A stretch of DNA of 64,000 nucleotides from positions 1-64,000 of the forward strand of contig NBMI01000061.1 of assembly GCA_002085445.1 (NCBI GenBank). Direction: 5' to 3'. This DNA is from Candidatus Parabeggiatoa sp. nov. 2 (lineage in GTDB: Bacteria; Pseudomonadota; Gammaproteobacteria; Beggiatoales; Beggiatoaceae). The notes beneath the pieces are model-generated. The model did not search any database. It worked only from the letters and a program-made list of their open reading frames with translations, and was not told the origin of the DNA. Each line of letters starts with the position of its first letter. Position 1 is the stretch's first letter. The translations under genes were made by a program, and so were the position numbers. Below, piece by piece: positions 1 to 8,429 of this stretch.

Positions 1-196
1 CCCTTGGGTGATAAACCATCTATCACCTTTAATTATATATAATTAAACTTAAACAGATTTTGAGGCTAATCTTATATTAATTATATATCAGTCTAAAGAG
101 AAAAAAGAATACGACAAATAATTATTGTCTGTCAAGATTTAATTTTTTGACTGGCTTTAATTTTGTCGTTTTGGTGTTTAATGCTAACTGTGTTGT

Positions 197-625
197 TTAG
201 TCTTCAGCCGTTTTTTCCATCAAGTAAATCGCTAGTTTCACAAAATCGGCTTCAGTCAAAATGCCAACCAATTGACTGTCTCTGAAAATCGGCAGACAAC
301 CATGTTTTTGTTTTAACAGAAATCGTGCCGCTTCAAGTAAAGCCGTGTCTTCCTGTGCAACGGTTATTTCGGTAATCATAACTTCGCTAATCGGAATGCT
401 AGATTCAAGTTCATGGCGTTCTGCCGCGTCAATATCAGCTAACACGGAGACGGAGACTGCTAATACGTCGCGTTTAGTCAATAAACCTACAAATTTCCCC
501 AGTTCATCAACAATAGGAACATGCCGTACCCGTTTGTTGAGCATTAACTCACAGGCTTGACGCACCGTATCTGTGGATTTGAGTGTGTGCAATTCACGGC
601 TCATCAAGTCTTTTACAATAATCAT
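197..625 (-). CDS. CBS-domain pair protein
   Basis: A 142-residue stand-alone pair of CBS domains (about residues 6-60 and 78-135). Such modules bind adenine nucleotides and regulate partner proteins or act as energy sensors. The start MIIVKDLMS shows the classic CBS beginning (V-x-D-L-M), followed by repeated V(R/G)HVPIVDE- and GCLPIFRDSQLVGILTEAD-type segments. The open frame continues upstream to 796, but that part is translated repeat DNA, so I start at the ATG at 625. It is the first gene of the window and no operon partner is visible. The target is unknown. Family assignment is secure, function is not. Confidence 0.85.
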   Translation of the reverse strand: MIIVKDLMSRELHTLKSTDTVRQACELMLNKRVRHVPIVDELGKFVGLLTKRDVLAVSVSVLADIDAAERHELESSIPISEVMITEITVAQEDTALLEAARFLLKQKHGCLPIFRDSQLVGILTEADFVKLAIYLMEKTAED

Positions 626-687
626 TGCTTTGTGCCTTTTGTGTGAATAATACCAAATCTGGATTAAAAGATATTTTATAAAATACG

Positions 688-1019
688 GGGCGGTAAGCCC
701 CAACGGGGCGATATTAATATAGCCTGTGTATCTACCAGGCGGTAAGCCCCTTTGGTGCGATATTAATATAGCCGCAAGAAAGCCCCAGGAACCCAACGGG
801 GGGCAACGCCCCAGGAACCCAACGGGGCAACGCCCCTGGCGGTAAGCCCCTTTGGTGCGATATTAATAAAGCCTGGGGCAACGCCCCAGGAACCCAACGA
901 AATTAATAGCCCCAGGAACCCAACGAAATTAATATAGCCTTCAGAACGCCCCAGGAACCCAACGGGGCATCGCCCCTGGTGCCCCTGGCGGTAAGGAACC
1001 CAACGGGGCGAGATTAATA
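688..1019. repeat. GCCCCAACGGGGC-type dispersed repeat cluster
   Basis: Several copies of a motif joining a GCCCC-AACGGGGC dyad, the tract GATATTAATA and CCCCAGGAACCC. Similar copies lie near 5834-5880, 11222-11460, 40858-40940 and 62870-63065. Long antisense frames here are only translated repeat. Confidence 0.8.
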
Positions 1020-1020
1020 T

Positions 1021-1543
1021 CAATCGAAAGTGGCAAAGCCATGATACTTTATGTCAAACTTAAAGTAAAAATAAATTAGGTTTTTCTATACATATACGGA
1101 ACCTACTTGAAAAACGTGAAAATGGGATAACTATTGAATTAGCAAGCCTTATGATTTTAAACTCAAATATTAAACTTAAAAACAATCCGTTTATTCCTAA
1201 AAGAAGTTGTACTTTCAGTATAAGTTTATAGATGTTGATACTTTTACAGTTGACTTTATACACCAAAACCACAAAATGAAAAAAAATCAATATATTGACA
1301 GAGAATAATTATTTGTAATAAAATGCATATTGGAACTTAGGGAAATTCAAGAAGGCAGGTATTAGCGGTTCAGTACGGGTTTTACCTAGACTTATAATTA
1401 ACATAAGATTAGCTTCAAAATCTGTTGTGTATGTTATACATAGAGTCACAGATGTGACGTGGGGAGCTTACCCCTCTTTCACATAAATAATTCTACTATT
1501 TTTTGGTAGTTTTGGCGTTTTTAAGTAAGAGACTATACAAATT
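1021..1543. other. Intergenic, no gene recognised
   Basis: AT-rich stretch before the methylase-like gene. It holds one copy of a dispersed motif (ACGGAACCTACTT followed by CGTGAAAATG, about 1095-1126), also seen near 6235, 17704 and, inverted, near 3950 and 43180. No convincing coding frame was found. Confidence 0.6.
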
Positions 1544-2965
1544 ATGGTGAATAGCATCGTTGATATTGCACAACAACTTTGGACACCCGCCAAGCATTTG
1601 CATCAACAGGGTATTTCTTATCATACTTATCTGACAGAATTGAGTTGGTTGCTGTTTTTAAAAGTCGCTCCCATTCTCGATGATGCGAGCAATGTACCGA
1701 CTCATTTAAGTTGGGACACCTTAATCCAAAAAAGCGGTCAAGAACAATATGAATATTATCAGGAAGTTATAAAAGAACTGGGACAAATCAGTGATCCCCA
1801 CATTGCCGGGATATATGCGTACGCTCGCACTTCTTTAGAACAGCCTGAGCAATTGGCACAACTTATCACCACGCTTACCGTTGTCGAGGTCGTGCCAATT
1901 GATGATTTAGGGGAAATTTACGAAACGCTATTGGAAAAATGTGGGCTAGAGGATAATAATAGTTTGCATGTAGCCCCGCGTTCGTTGGTTAATCTGATGG
2001 TGATTTTAACACAACCGCAAGCGGGGGAATTGATTCAAGATCCGTTGGCTGGCACGGCGAGTTTTGTGGTGGCCGCTAACGAATATATTCAAGTGATGAG
2101 TGATGATTTCCCAGAAGTCTCGCTCATTCAAAGAAATCTTAATAACACACCCAATTTGATTGCTATAGAACCAGACTTGGTGCGGCAACGTTTAGCGTTG
2201 ATGAATTGTCTGTTACATCACATTGAGCAGAAAAAGCATATACCGGTGCGCTGGGGTGATAGTTTATTATCAAACTTGCAAGCATGGCCCTTAGCCGATG
2301 TTATATTAAGTACGCTGGTTTTCGCCAGTTCGCAAGATGATGAATTGGGCAAACATGATACGTCTCTGGCTTTATTACAACATGTTTACCAAACTCTCAA
2401 ACCGGGCGGAAGGGCGACGGTGGCGTTACCTGATAAGGTGCTCAAAGCGGCGGGGCCGGCCGAACAAGTACGCAGCACCTTGCTTGATACTTGTGTTCTG
2501 CATACGGTACTACGCTTGCCTCGTGGTATTTTTTACCCACGCAAGATATCTGCACATCTGTTGTTTTTTAGAAAAGGCAAAACCGCTCAAGAAAAAACAC
2601 AAACGGTTTGGTTTTATGACTTACGGAGTCACTTTCCGACTTTTGGACAATATTTGCGTTTAACACGAGAACATCTTTTGCCATTTGAAAGGATTTATGG
2701 TGATGATCCTTTGGGACAGTCGCCCCGCCATGACGAAGGTGAAAAAGGGCGTTGGCGTTGTTTTAGTCGTGATACCTTGGCAAAACTGGGTGATAGATTG
2801 GACTTGTGTTGGTTACAAGATGAACAGGACGCTGAGGATGACAATACTGAGGAAGTTTGGGAAGTTTTAGATGAGACGGTGGAAGAGTTGGAGGGCTTAA
2901 TAGACATTTTGCGCTTTTCAGAGAACAGTTTTCCAGTGAACAGTGATCAGTTTTTCAATGATTAG
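1544..2965 (+). CDS. Solitary HsdM-like N6-adenine methylase with degenerate catalytic motif
   Basis: 473 residues with the layout of type I modification subunits (HsdM). The N-terminal helical part contains LFLKVAPILDDA (about 38-49), then IDDLGEIYETLLEK (119-132), a TPR-like APRSLVNLM (144-152) and SAM motif I as DPLAGTASF (166-174; canonical DPACGTGGF). The catalytic motif IV, normally NPPF after a D-V-I-L strand, reads STLVF at 256-260, so Asn and both Pro are missing. LKPGGRATVALPD (285-297) matches the later core strand. No hsdS or hsdR lies nearby. It may have lost methyl transfer and kept a binding role, or it is decaying. The family is clear; activity is doubtful. Confidence 0.75.
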   Translation: MVNSIVDIAQQLWTPAKHLHQQGISYHTYLTELSWLLFLKVAPILDDASNVPTHLSWDTLIQKSGQEQYEYYQEVIKELGQISDPHIAGIYAYARTSLEQPEQLAQLITTLTVVEVVPIDDLGEIYETLLEKCGLEDNNSLHVAPRSLVNLMVILTQPQAGELIQDPLAGTASFVVAANEYIQVMSDDFPEVSLIQRNLNNTPNLIAIEPDLVRQRLALMNCLLHHIEQKKHIPVRWGDSLLSNLQAWPLADVILSTLVFASSQDDELGKHDTSLALLQHVYQTLKPGGRATVALPDKVLKAAGPAEQVRSTLLDTCVLHTVLRLPRGIFYPRKISAHLLFFRKGKTAQEKTQTVWFYDLRSHFPTFGQYLRLTREHLLPFERIYGDDPLGQSPRHDEGEKGRWRCFSRDTLAKLGDRLDLCWLQDEQDAEDDNTEEVWEVLDETVEELEGLIDILRFSENSFPVNSDQFFND

Positions 2966-3090
2966 TAATTAGACTTTACACCGAACGAGGCAAAAGCCTC
3001 GTTCACTGTAGGGTAAGCGGGCGGTATGTAATCCGATGGTACTCCGATCTTATTGCCCGCTTGCCCACCATGAATCAGTACTGATAATTT

Positions 3091-3561
3091 TCACCTATAT
3101 TTTCTGACTCCTCTAGCCCCCTTGAAGTTTCCACCTTTTGCGCCTTTAAGTTTGGCACCTTTTAAATTAGCCCCTCTAAATTTAGCCCCCTGCAAATTGG
3201 CACCCCGAAGATCAGCCCCACGCAAATTCGCACGACGAAAATCCGCTTTGATTAGGATCGCTTTACGCAGTCTAGCCGAGCGCAAATTGGCGCGGCGCAA
3301 ATCAGTCCGAGTTAAATTGGCACCTCTGAGATCCGCACGACGCAGCCTTGCTCCTCGAAGCTTAGCCCTAGAGAGATTGGCTTTTCGTAATTTCGCCCGT
3401 ACCAATCTCGCGCCGTTGAGTTTGGCACGCCTTAAATCGCATTTAATGCATTTTTTAGTTCTTTTTAGTTTTTTGACTTGGCTGTTATTTGCTGCTAAAG
3501 TCAGATGACTTAACAACCCTACCATGAATGGTATGAGTAACAAAATAATGAGTTTTTTCAT
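3091..3561 (-). CDS. Secreted basic pentapeptide-repeat protein (copy 1)
   Basis: 156 residues. The N-terminal Lys-Lys plus hydrophobic stretch ending LTLAA is a signal peptide, so export to the periplasm or outside is expected. After a short segment with a C-x2-C pair (KKCIKCDL) come about 20 tandem pentapeptides of the A-(N/K/R/D)-L-x-x type, which fold as a right-handed square beta-helix. The x positions are unusually rich in Arg and Lys, making the protein strongly basic. The start at 3561 has AAGGAGAA at good spacing, while the frame upstream (to 3579) has none. A close paralogue lies at 4267-4722. The binding partner is unknown. Confidence 0.85.
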   Translation of the reverse strand: MKKLIILLLIPFMVGLLSHLTLAANNSQVKKLKRTKKCIKCDLRRAKLNGARLVRAKLRKANLSRAKLRGARLRRADLRGANLTRTDLRRANLRSARLRKAILIKADFRRANLRGADLRGANLQGAKFRGANLKGAKLKGAKGGNFKGARGVRKYR

Positions 3562-4266
3562 CGAAGTTCTCCTTGGCAATCCTTAGTCTTCGGTTGTTTC
3601 AATTGCAAAATATCCTACCAAAACTGTCATTCATAGATCGCTCCTCGTTTCTTTTTTCAGTCCCGAACATTTTTGCTCTTGTTCGGAACGACCAACGGGA
3701 GAAATATTTTTGTTTCAACGTGTTAATATTTATCAAGTTCAAGTTCAAGTTCCCTCCGTTCAAAGGGATCGTCGGGAGTCTTCATTCCAAAAAATAAATC
3801 ACTTAAAAAAAATGTCCGGTACTAAGGAACCGTCCCTAAATAAGTGACTCATTTAAGGGTTAAAACAAGACAAGACCTAAATTAAAGCTATTTCGATTTG
3901 AGCAAGTTATTTATGGACAAGTCCTAAGCACTTATTCACATTTTCATTTTCACGGCTAAAGAAGTACGTTCCGCATAATATCCTGTTGATGTGAGCAAAT
4001 GAGAGTGTAATATCATTATATTCTTTGGTGTCGAGTCTCGTAGTACATTGCAAGCAAGCGGTATGCCATTATATTTTCACGGTTTTAAAGCGCGCTGAAG
4101 TGAGACAAAAGTCTTTGTTTGAGCCAACGCAGAACGGGGATAATTAGAGTTTTTCAGAATTAACACATCCGATGTTTAGCAAACATCGGATGTGTTTTCC
4201 AAGCCAGTGTTTTGTGCATTATTTTATCGCCTAATTCTAAAAATATAAAAAAACAGTGGTTTAACT
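3562..4266. other. Intergenic between pentapeptide paralogues
   Basis: About 700 bases without a supported gene. They contain a divergent copy of the TCATTTTCACGG...ACGTTCCG motif (about 3945-3975) and a long perfect hairpin listed separately. Confidence 0.6.
4162..4200. terminator. Perfect 16-bp hairpin followed by T-run
   Basis: The arms AACACATCCGATGTTT and AAACATCGGATGTGTT pair around a 3-base loop and are followed by further T residues. It sits downstream of the minus-strand pentapeptide gene, so termination in either direction is plausible. Confidence 0.6.
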
Positions 4267-4722
4267 TTAGGTTTTGATATCTTTAGGGATGCCGATAGCA
4301 CCTTTGGTTTTGGCTCCTTTAAAATTAGCGGTTTTCAGGTTTCTTGCGCCCCTGAAATCAGCACCTCTGATATCCGCCCCACGAAAATTGGCCCTATGCA
4401 AATTTGCCTTCCTTAAATCGGCGCGTCTCAATTTAGCCGAGCGCAAATTGGCGCGGCTCAAATCGGCTCGACTTAAATTCGCCCTTCTGAGATCAGCACG
4501 ACGTAGCTTTGCTCCTCGAAGCTTCGCCCTAGAGAGATTGGCCTTTCGTAATCTCGCCCGTACCAATCTCGCGCCGTTGAGTTTAGCACCGCTTAAATCG
4601 CATTTATTGCATTTTTTAGTTCTTTTGAGTTTTTTGACAAGGGCTTCATTGGCGGCAAAGCTCGGATGACTAAATACTCCTACCATTAATGGTATGAGGA
4701 TGATTGAGATGTGTTTTTTCAT
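4267..4722 (-). CDS. Secreted basic pentapeptide-repeat protein (copy 2)
   Basis: 151 residues, a paralogue of the protein at 3091-3561. It has a signal peptide ending SFAA, the same KKCNKCDL cysteine pair, then about 19 A-x-L-x-x pentapeptides rich in Arg and Lys. Part of the repeat block is nearly identical to copy 1, while the C-terminus (ending GIPKDIKT) differs. The start is supported by an AGGAAAAGGG Shine-Dalgarno. The pair arose by local duplication. Secretion and beta-helix fold are inferred from sequence; the role is unknown. Confidence 0.85.
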   Translation of the reverse strand: MKKHISIILIPLMVGVFSHPSFAANEALVKKLKRTKKCNKCDLSGAKLNGARLVRARLRKANLSRAKLRGAKLRRADLRRANLSRADLSRANLRSAKLRRADLRKANLHRANFRGADIRGADFRGARNLKTANFKGAKTKGAIGIPKDIKT

Positions 4723-4845
4723 TTCCCTTTTCCTTCTTGGTAATGCCCAGTGCCAAGTTAAAACCTGTTACCCGTTAATAGAACATTGATAGAGTACTAG
4801 TGCCGGATCGCTCCCGTTTCGAGACCACATCAGCCAACGGCATCA

Positions 4846-4910
4846 GCTCTCTTATAGTGCCCTTTAGGGTACTTAAGCTTTTAGATAACGGCTTTAGCCG
4901 TTGGCTCTTT
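4846..4910. repeat. Two small TTTA-loop hairpins (dispersed repeat)
   Basis: Contains GTGCCCTTTAGGGTAC and AACGGCTTTAGCCGTT, each a stem closed over TTTA. The same combined element recurs at about 22210-22270, and parts recur near 52130 and 59010. Confidence 0.7.
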
Positions 4911-4960
4911 TTATCCGCGTTCTTGTTTGTTATACAATGGTCATAATAGCAACTTTTCAA

Positions 4961-5785
4961 TTAGGTTGACAGCGCGTGTGCTATATTGCGTGACCAATCT
5001 TTGTTAGCGTCACCAAATACAAAAAAATACGGGTTTAGGAGCGAGTCTTTGGTATTGTAGCGCAGCGGTTGCAACTGGGTATCGGTCAAATAGCCACTGG
5101 CTTGTTCAACCACACAATGGGCGGCGGCGGTATCCCATTCCGAAGTCGGCCCAAAGCGAGGATAAACATCGGCTTTACCTTCGGCCACTAAACAAGTTTT
5201 TAAAGAACTACCAATACTGACCAGTTCCACTTCTACACCCAATCCGTCGATAAATTTTTGTAAAGAGGGACTGGCATGGGAACGACTGCCCGCGACTATC
5301 AAGCGATTTGTTGGGCAAGATCGTACCTTAATAGGTTGCGGCGATTGTTCGGGTGAACGTTTAAATGCCCCTGTCTCTGTCGAAGCAAAATAGGTGACAC
5401 CCGTCACGGGCACATACACTACGCCAAGTATCGGTTTGTGATCATCAATCAGGGCAATATTGACCGTAAATTCACCATTGCGTTTCACAAATTCACGAGT
5501 GCCATCGAGTGGATCGACTAGCCAATAACGTTGCCAAGTGGTACGTTCAGAGTAGGGAATCTTGGCGGATTCTTCAGACAATATTGGCAAATCGGCTGTG
5601 ATTTTTTTTAATCCGGCTATGATGGTTTCATGTGCGGCCATATCTGCCATAGTTAAAGGGGAGTTATCGTCTTTTTGTTCCACTTCAAAGTCAGTGGCAT
5701 AGACTTCCATGATGCGTTCTCCGGCCGCTTGCGCGATTTTGTTGACGGCATCCAAGAGTTGTCCAAGTTCAGAATGGCCTGACAT
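4961..5785 (-). CDS. cysQ: 3'(2'),5'-bisphosphate nucleotidase
   Basis: 274 residues of the inositol-monophosphatase superfamily. CysQ removes the 3'-phosphate from PAP (and PAPS), the by-product of sulfate assimilation, using Mg2+. Metal-binding residues are visible: E-E at 71-72 (LSEESAK), DPLDGT at 91-96 and WDTAAAH at 217-223. EFVKRNGEFTVNIAL after motif 1 and SRSHASP are typical of CysQ rather than SuhB. The start at 5785 has GGAGAA at proper distance, whereas the longer frame to 5812 has no ribosome site. Cytoplasmic; no cys genes nearby. Confidence 0.93.
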   Translation of the reverse strand: MSGHSELGQLLDAVNKIAQAAGERIMEVYATDFEVEQKDDNSPLTMADMAAHETIIAGLKKITADLPILSEESAKIPYSERTTWQRYWLVDPLDGTREFVKRNGEFTVNIALIDDHKPILGVVYVPVTGVTYFASTETGAFKRSPEQSPQPIKVRSCPTNRLIVAGSRSHASPSLQKFIDGLGVEVELVSIGSSLKTCLVAEGKADVYPRFGPTSEWDTAAAHCVVEQASGYLTDTQLQPLRYNTKDSLLNPYFFVFGDANKDWSRNIAHALST

Positions 5786-5922
5786 TTTTGTTTCTCCAAT
5801 TAATATACTCAACGTGGCTATAACTTGGATTTCCTGGGGCGTTGCCCCAGGCTATATTAATCTCGCCCCGTTGGGGCTTTTCGGTAGTTACTTAAATTAT
5901 TTTTGTTTCTCAAAAAGTCCTT

Positions 5923-5994
5923 TTCAGGCTAAAGTTTTTCTCCGAAAAACTTTAGCCTGAAAGGCAAAAGTTTCGCTTCGCTGTACTTTTGCCT
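5923..5994. repeat. Double hairpin with 18-bp perfect stem
   Basis: A perfect 18-bp stem (5923-5940 with 5944-5961, 3-base loop) is followed at once by a second stem (AGGCAAAAGT 5962-5971 with ACTTTTGCCT 5985-5994). Related stems with AAAGTTTCGC-type arms occur near 22135-22172 and 40685-40715. Confidence 0.75.
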
Positions 5995-6374
5995 GAAAAT
6001 TTGTTCCCTTTTTGAGTATAAAAACAAGAAAATTTGAAAATGTACGTTTGTAGCTTATCATTATATACTACTCAACGAAAAGATAAATGGTGGGTTTAGC
6101 AAAGCACACCGAAGGTTCACTACGTTCTGGGTGGCTACCCCAAGGTTTTTTGTCAAAGGGCAGTGAGTGACGTGATGGGCATAAGGAACAAAAGCGGTAA
6201 AAGGCATTTTTCTTAACGAGCTACGCCACTATACGGAACGTATTTTTAAACCGTGAAAATGAAAATGCGAGCCAGTCATAATCAGTCGATTGAAAACCCA
6301 TTAAATATTTATGGTTAAAGGCCGTAAGGCTCATTAAAAAGTCATCCTTTATCAATTACCAATTACCAATTACC

Positions 6375-6482
6375 AATGCGAATTAAGGGTTAAATTGAAT
6401 CTGATAAAATCAATAACTTATAAAAACATCGTCATTGAAAGTTATTTTATAAATTTTTCCTTTTTCATTCTTAATTCGCATT
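6375..6482. mobile_element. Small TIR-flanked element (MITE-like)
   Basis: A 108-base segment bounded by perfect 13-base inverted ends (AATGCGAATTAAG at 6375-6387, CTTAATTCGCATT at 6470-6482). Related left ends occur at about 29431 and 52327. It encodes no protein. Confidence 0.5.
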
Positions 6483-6508
6483 ACCAATGACCAATTAAGG
6501 AGAATGGT

Positions 6509-8119
6509 ATGTCCAGTATTCAACGGGCACTCATTAGCGTATCTGATAAATCGGGTATTGTCGAATTTGCTCGCACTTTAAATGCAGCCGGCGTGGAGAT
6601 TTTGTCCACCGGTGGCACGGCTAAATTACTTGCCGATAATGGCATTTTTGTAAAGGAAGTCTCTGATTATACGGGCTTTCCAGAAATGATGGCCGGCCGG
6701 GTGAAAACGTTGCATCCGAAAATTCATGGCGGCTTGCTGGGGCGGCGCGGCGTTGATGAGGCTGTGATGGCTGATCATGGCATTGTTCCCATTGATTTGC
6801 TGGTCGTTAATTTATATCCGTTTGAACAAACGATTGCTAAGCCGGATTGTGATTTGGCGACGGCGATTGAGAATATTGATATTGGCGGCCCCGCCATGTT
6901 GCGTTCGGCCGCTAAAAATTATGCGGCCGTCACGGTGGTGGTTGATGCCAGTGATTATGACACAGTCTTGAAAGAAATGAGAGCCAATAATGGGGCCGTC
7001 ACGGAGGCGACTCGGTTTGCTTTGGCATGCAAAGTTTTTGCTCACACGGCCCACTATGATGGTGTCATCGCCAACTATTTAGGGCTTGGGAGCGGCGAAG
7101 AAAATAAGGATTTTCCGCCCAGTCTCAGTTTGCAATACCAAAAAGTACAGGCCATGCGTTATGGCGAAAACCCACATCAAAAAGCGGCCTTTTATGCGGA
7201 ATCGAGTCCCCAACAAGTTTGTGTGGCAACGGCCGCGCAGTTGCAAGGCAAGGAATTGTCTTATAACAATGTTGCAGACACGGATGCGGCTTTGGAGTGT
7301 GTTAAGTCTTTTGACGGGCCGGCTTGCGTTATTGTAAAACATGCGAATCCTTGTGGGGTAGCGATTGGCGAAAATATTTTGAAGGCCTATGAGCGAGCTT
7401 TTAAAACGGATCCAACTTCAGCCTTTGGCGGCATTATCGCTTTTAACCGCACCTTAGACGCACAAACGGCCAAGGCGATTATTGATCGTCAATTTGTTGA
7501 GGTTATTATCGCGCCCGAAGTGGCCGAAGAGGCTAAGCCGATTTTAGCGACTAAGACTAATGTGCGCGTGTTAGCCACCGGTATTTGGGATAATAAACCG
7601 TCAGCGCCCTCGTTTGAAAAAGGGGAGCCAGGGGATATTTCGGGGCCAGGGGATATTTTAGACTTTAAACGAATTAATGGCGGCTTGTTGGTACAAGAAC
7701 GCGATTTGGGGGCCATAACGGCGGCCGACTTGAAAAGAGTCACGCAACGCCAACCGACGGAGAAAGAGTTACTGGATTTGTTATTTGCTTGGAAAGTGGT
7801 CAAGTTTGTTAAATCCAATGCCATCGTTTATTGCAAAGAGGGTATGACGATTGGCATCGGGGCGGGGCAAATGAGCCGCGTTTATAGTGCCAAGCTTGCC
7901 GCGATTAAGGCGGATGATGAACAATTAGAAGTAAAAGGCTCCGTGATGGCATCCGATGCGTTTTTTCCATTTCGGGACGGTATTGATGCAGCCGCTGAAG
8001 CTGGCATTACCGCCGTCATTCAACCGGGTGGCTCTATGCGCGATAACGAAGTGATAGCGGCCGCAGATAAACATGGTATAGCGATGGTGTTCACAGGAAT
8101 GCGGCATTTTAGACATTGA
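6509..8119 (+). CDS. purH: Bifunctional AICAR transformylase / IMP cyclohydrolase
   Basis: 536 residues catalysing the last two steps of de novo IMP synthesis in the cytoplasm. The N-terminal MGS-like cyclohydrolase domain (about 5-160) begins [16 protein letters not shown] and contains STGGTAKLL and [13 protein letters not shown]. The transformylase part carries MRYGENPHQ (216-224) and the catalytic KHANPCG (277-283). The end [10 protein letters not shown] is typical. AGGAG precedes the start. One oddity is a Gly/Pro insert near residues 373-386, made by an 18-base in-frame duplication (CCAGGGGATATTT at 7628-7640 and 7646-7658). purD is about 7.7 kb away on the opposite strand, not adjacent as in many gammaproteobacteria. 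Confidence 0.97.
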   Translation: MSSIQRALISVSDKSGIVEFARTLNAAGVEILSTGGTAKLLADNGIFVKEVSDYTGFPEMMAGRVKTLHPKIHGGLLGRRGVDEAVMADHGIVPIDLLVVNLYPFEQTIAKPDCDLATAIENIDIGGPAMLRSAAKNYAAVTVVVDASDYDTVLKEMRANNGAVTEATRFALACKVFAHTAHYDGVIANYLGLGSGEENKDFPPSLSLQYQKVQAMRYGENPHQKAAFYAESSPQQVCVATAAQLQGKELSYNNVADTDAALECVKSFDGPACVIVKHANPCGVAIGENILKAYERAFKTDPTSAFGGIIAFNRTLDAQTAKAIIDRQFVEVIIAPEVAEEAKPILATKTNVRVLATGIWDNKPSAPSFEKGEPGDISGPGDILDFKRINGGLLVQERDLGAITAADLKRVTQRQPTEKELLDLLFAWKVVKFVKSNAIVYCKEGMTIGIGAGQMSRVYSAKLAAIKADDEQLEVKGSVMASDAFFPFRDGIDAAAEAGITAVIQPGGSMRDNEVIAAADKHGIAMVFTGMRHFRH

Positions 8120-8429
8120 TATAGATTTATCGTTTATCGTTTATCGTTTATCGTTTATCGTTTCTAGTTTCTTCATTGAAAGTCATTTTATAAGTCTTTT
8201 TTAGGCTAAGATATTCGCATTCCATGTAGTTATGTTCTGATTGGGGGGCCATAAAACGTTTTGAATGTTTTTAAATTAAGTTATGGCCCATAATTGAAAT
8301 TCTTCAACACAGAGACACGGAGTTACACAGAGTTTCACAGAGAAATTATTTCTGAACAACTCTGTGAGACTCTGTGGTACTCTGTGGACTCCGTGTTGAA
8401 ATTTTTTTATAGACGGTAAGTGGCTAAAG
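8120..8429. repeat. Heptamer array and large inverted repeat between purH and the cyclase
   Basis: Five perfect TTTATCG copies at 8126-8160. Then 8303-8402 forms a long imperfect hairpin: CAACACAGAGACACGGAGT and related CACAGAG tracts pair with CTCTGTG tracts ending CTCCGTGTTG. A diverged copy lies at 13894-13993. It could act as a bidirectional terminator between the convergent genes. Confidence 0.7.

Larger units (their letters stand above)
5786..6508. other. Intergenic between divergent cysQ and purH
   Basis: Holds a GCCCC-type repeat (5834-5880), the double hairpin at 5923-5994, a copy of the CGTGAAAATG motif (6235-6262), AATTACC heptamers (6354-6374) and a TIR-flanked element (6375-6482). 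The long leader of purH therefore consists almost wholly of repeats. Confidence 0.7.

Noticed and set aside
3122-3508. Plus-strand frame across the pentapeptide gene
   Set aside because: Mirror frame of a regular 15-base repeat; the minus strand has signal peptide, ribosome site and family match. The same applies to 4274-4669.
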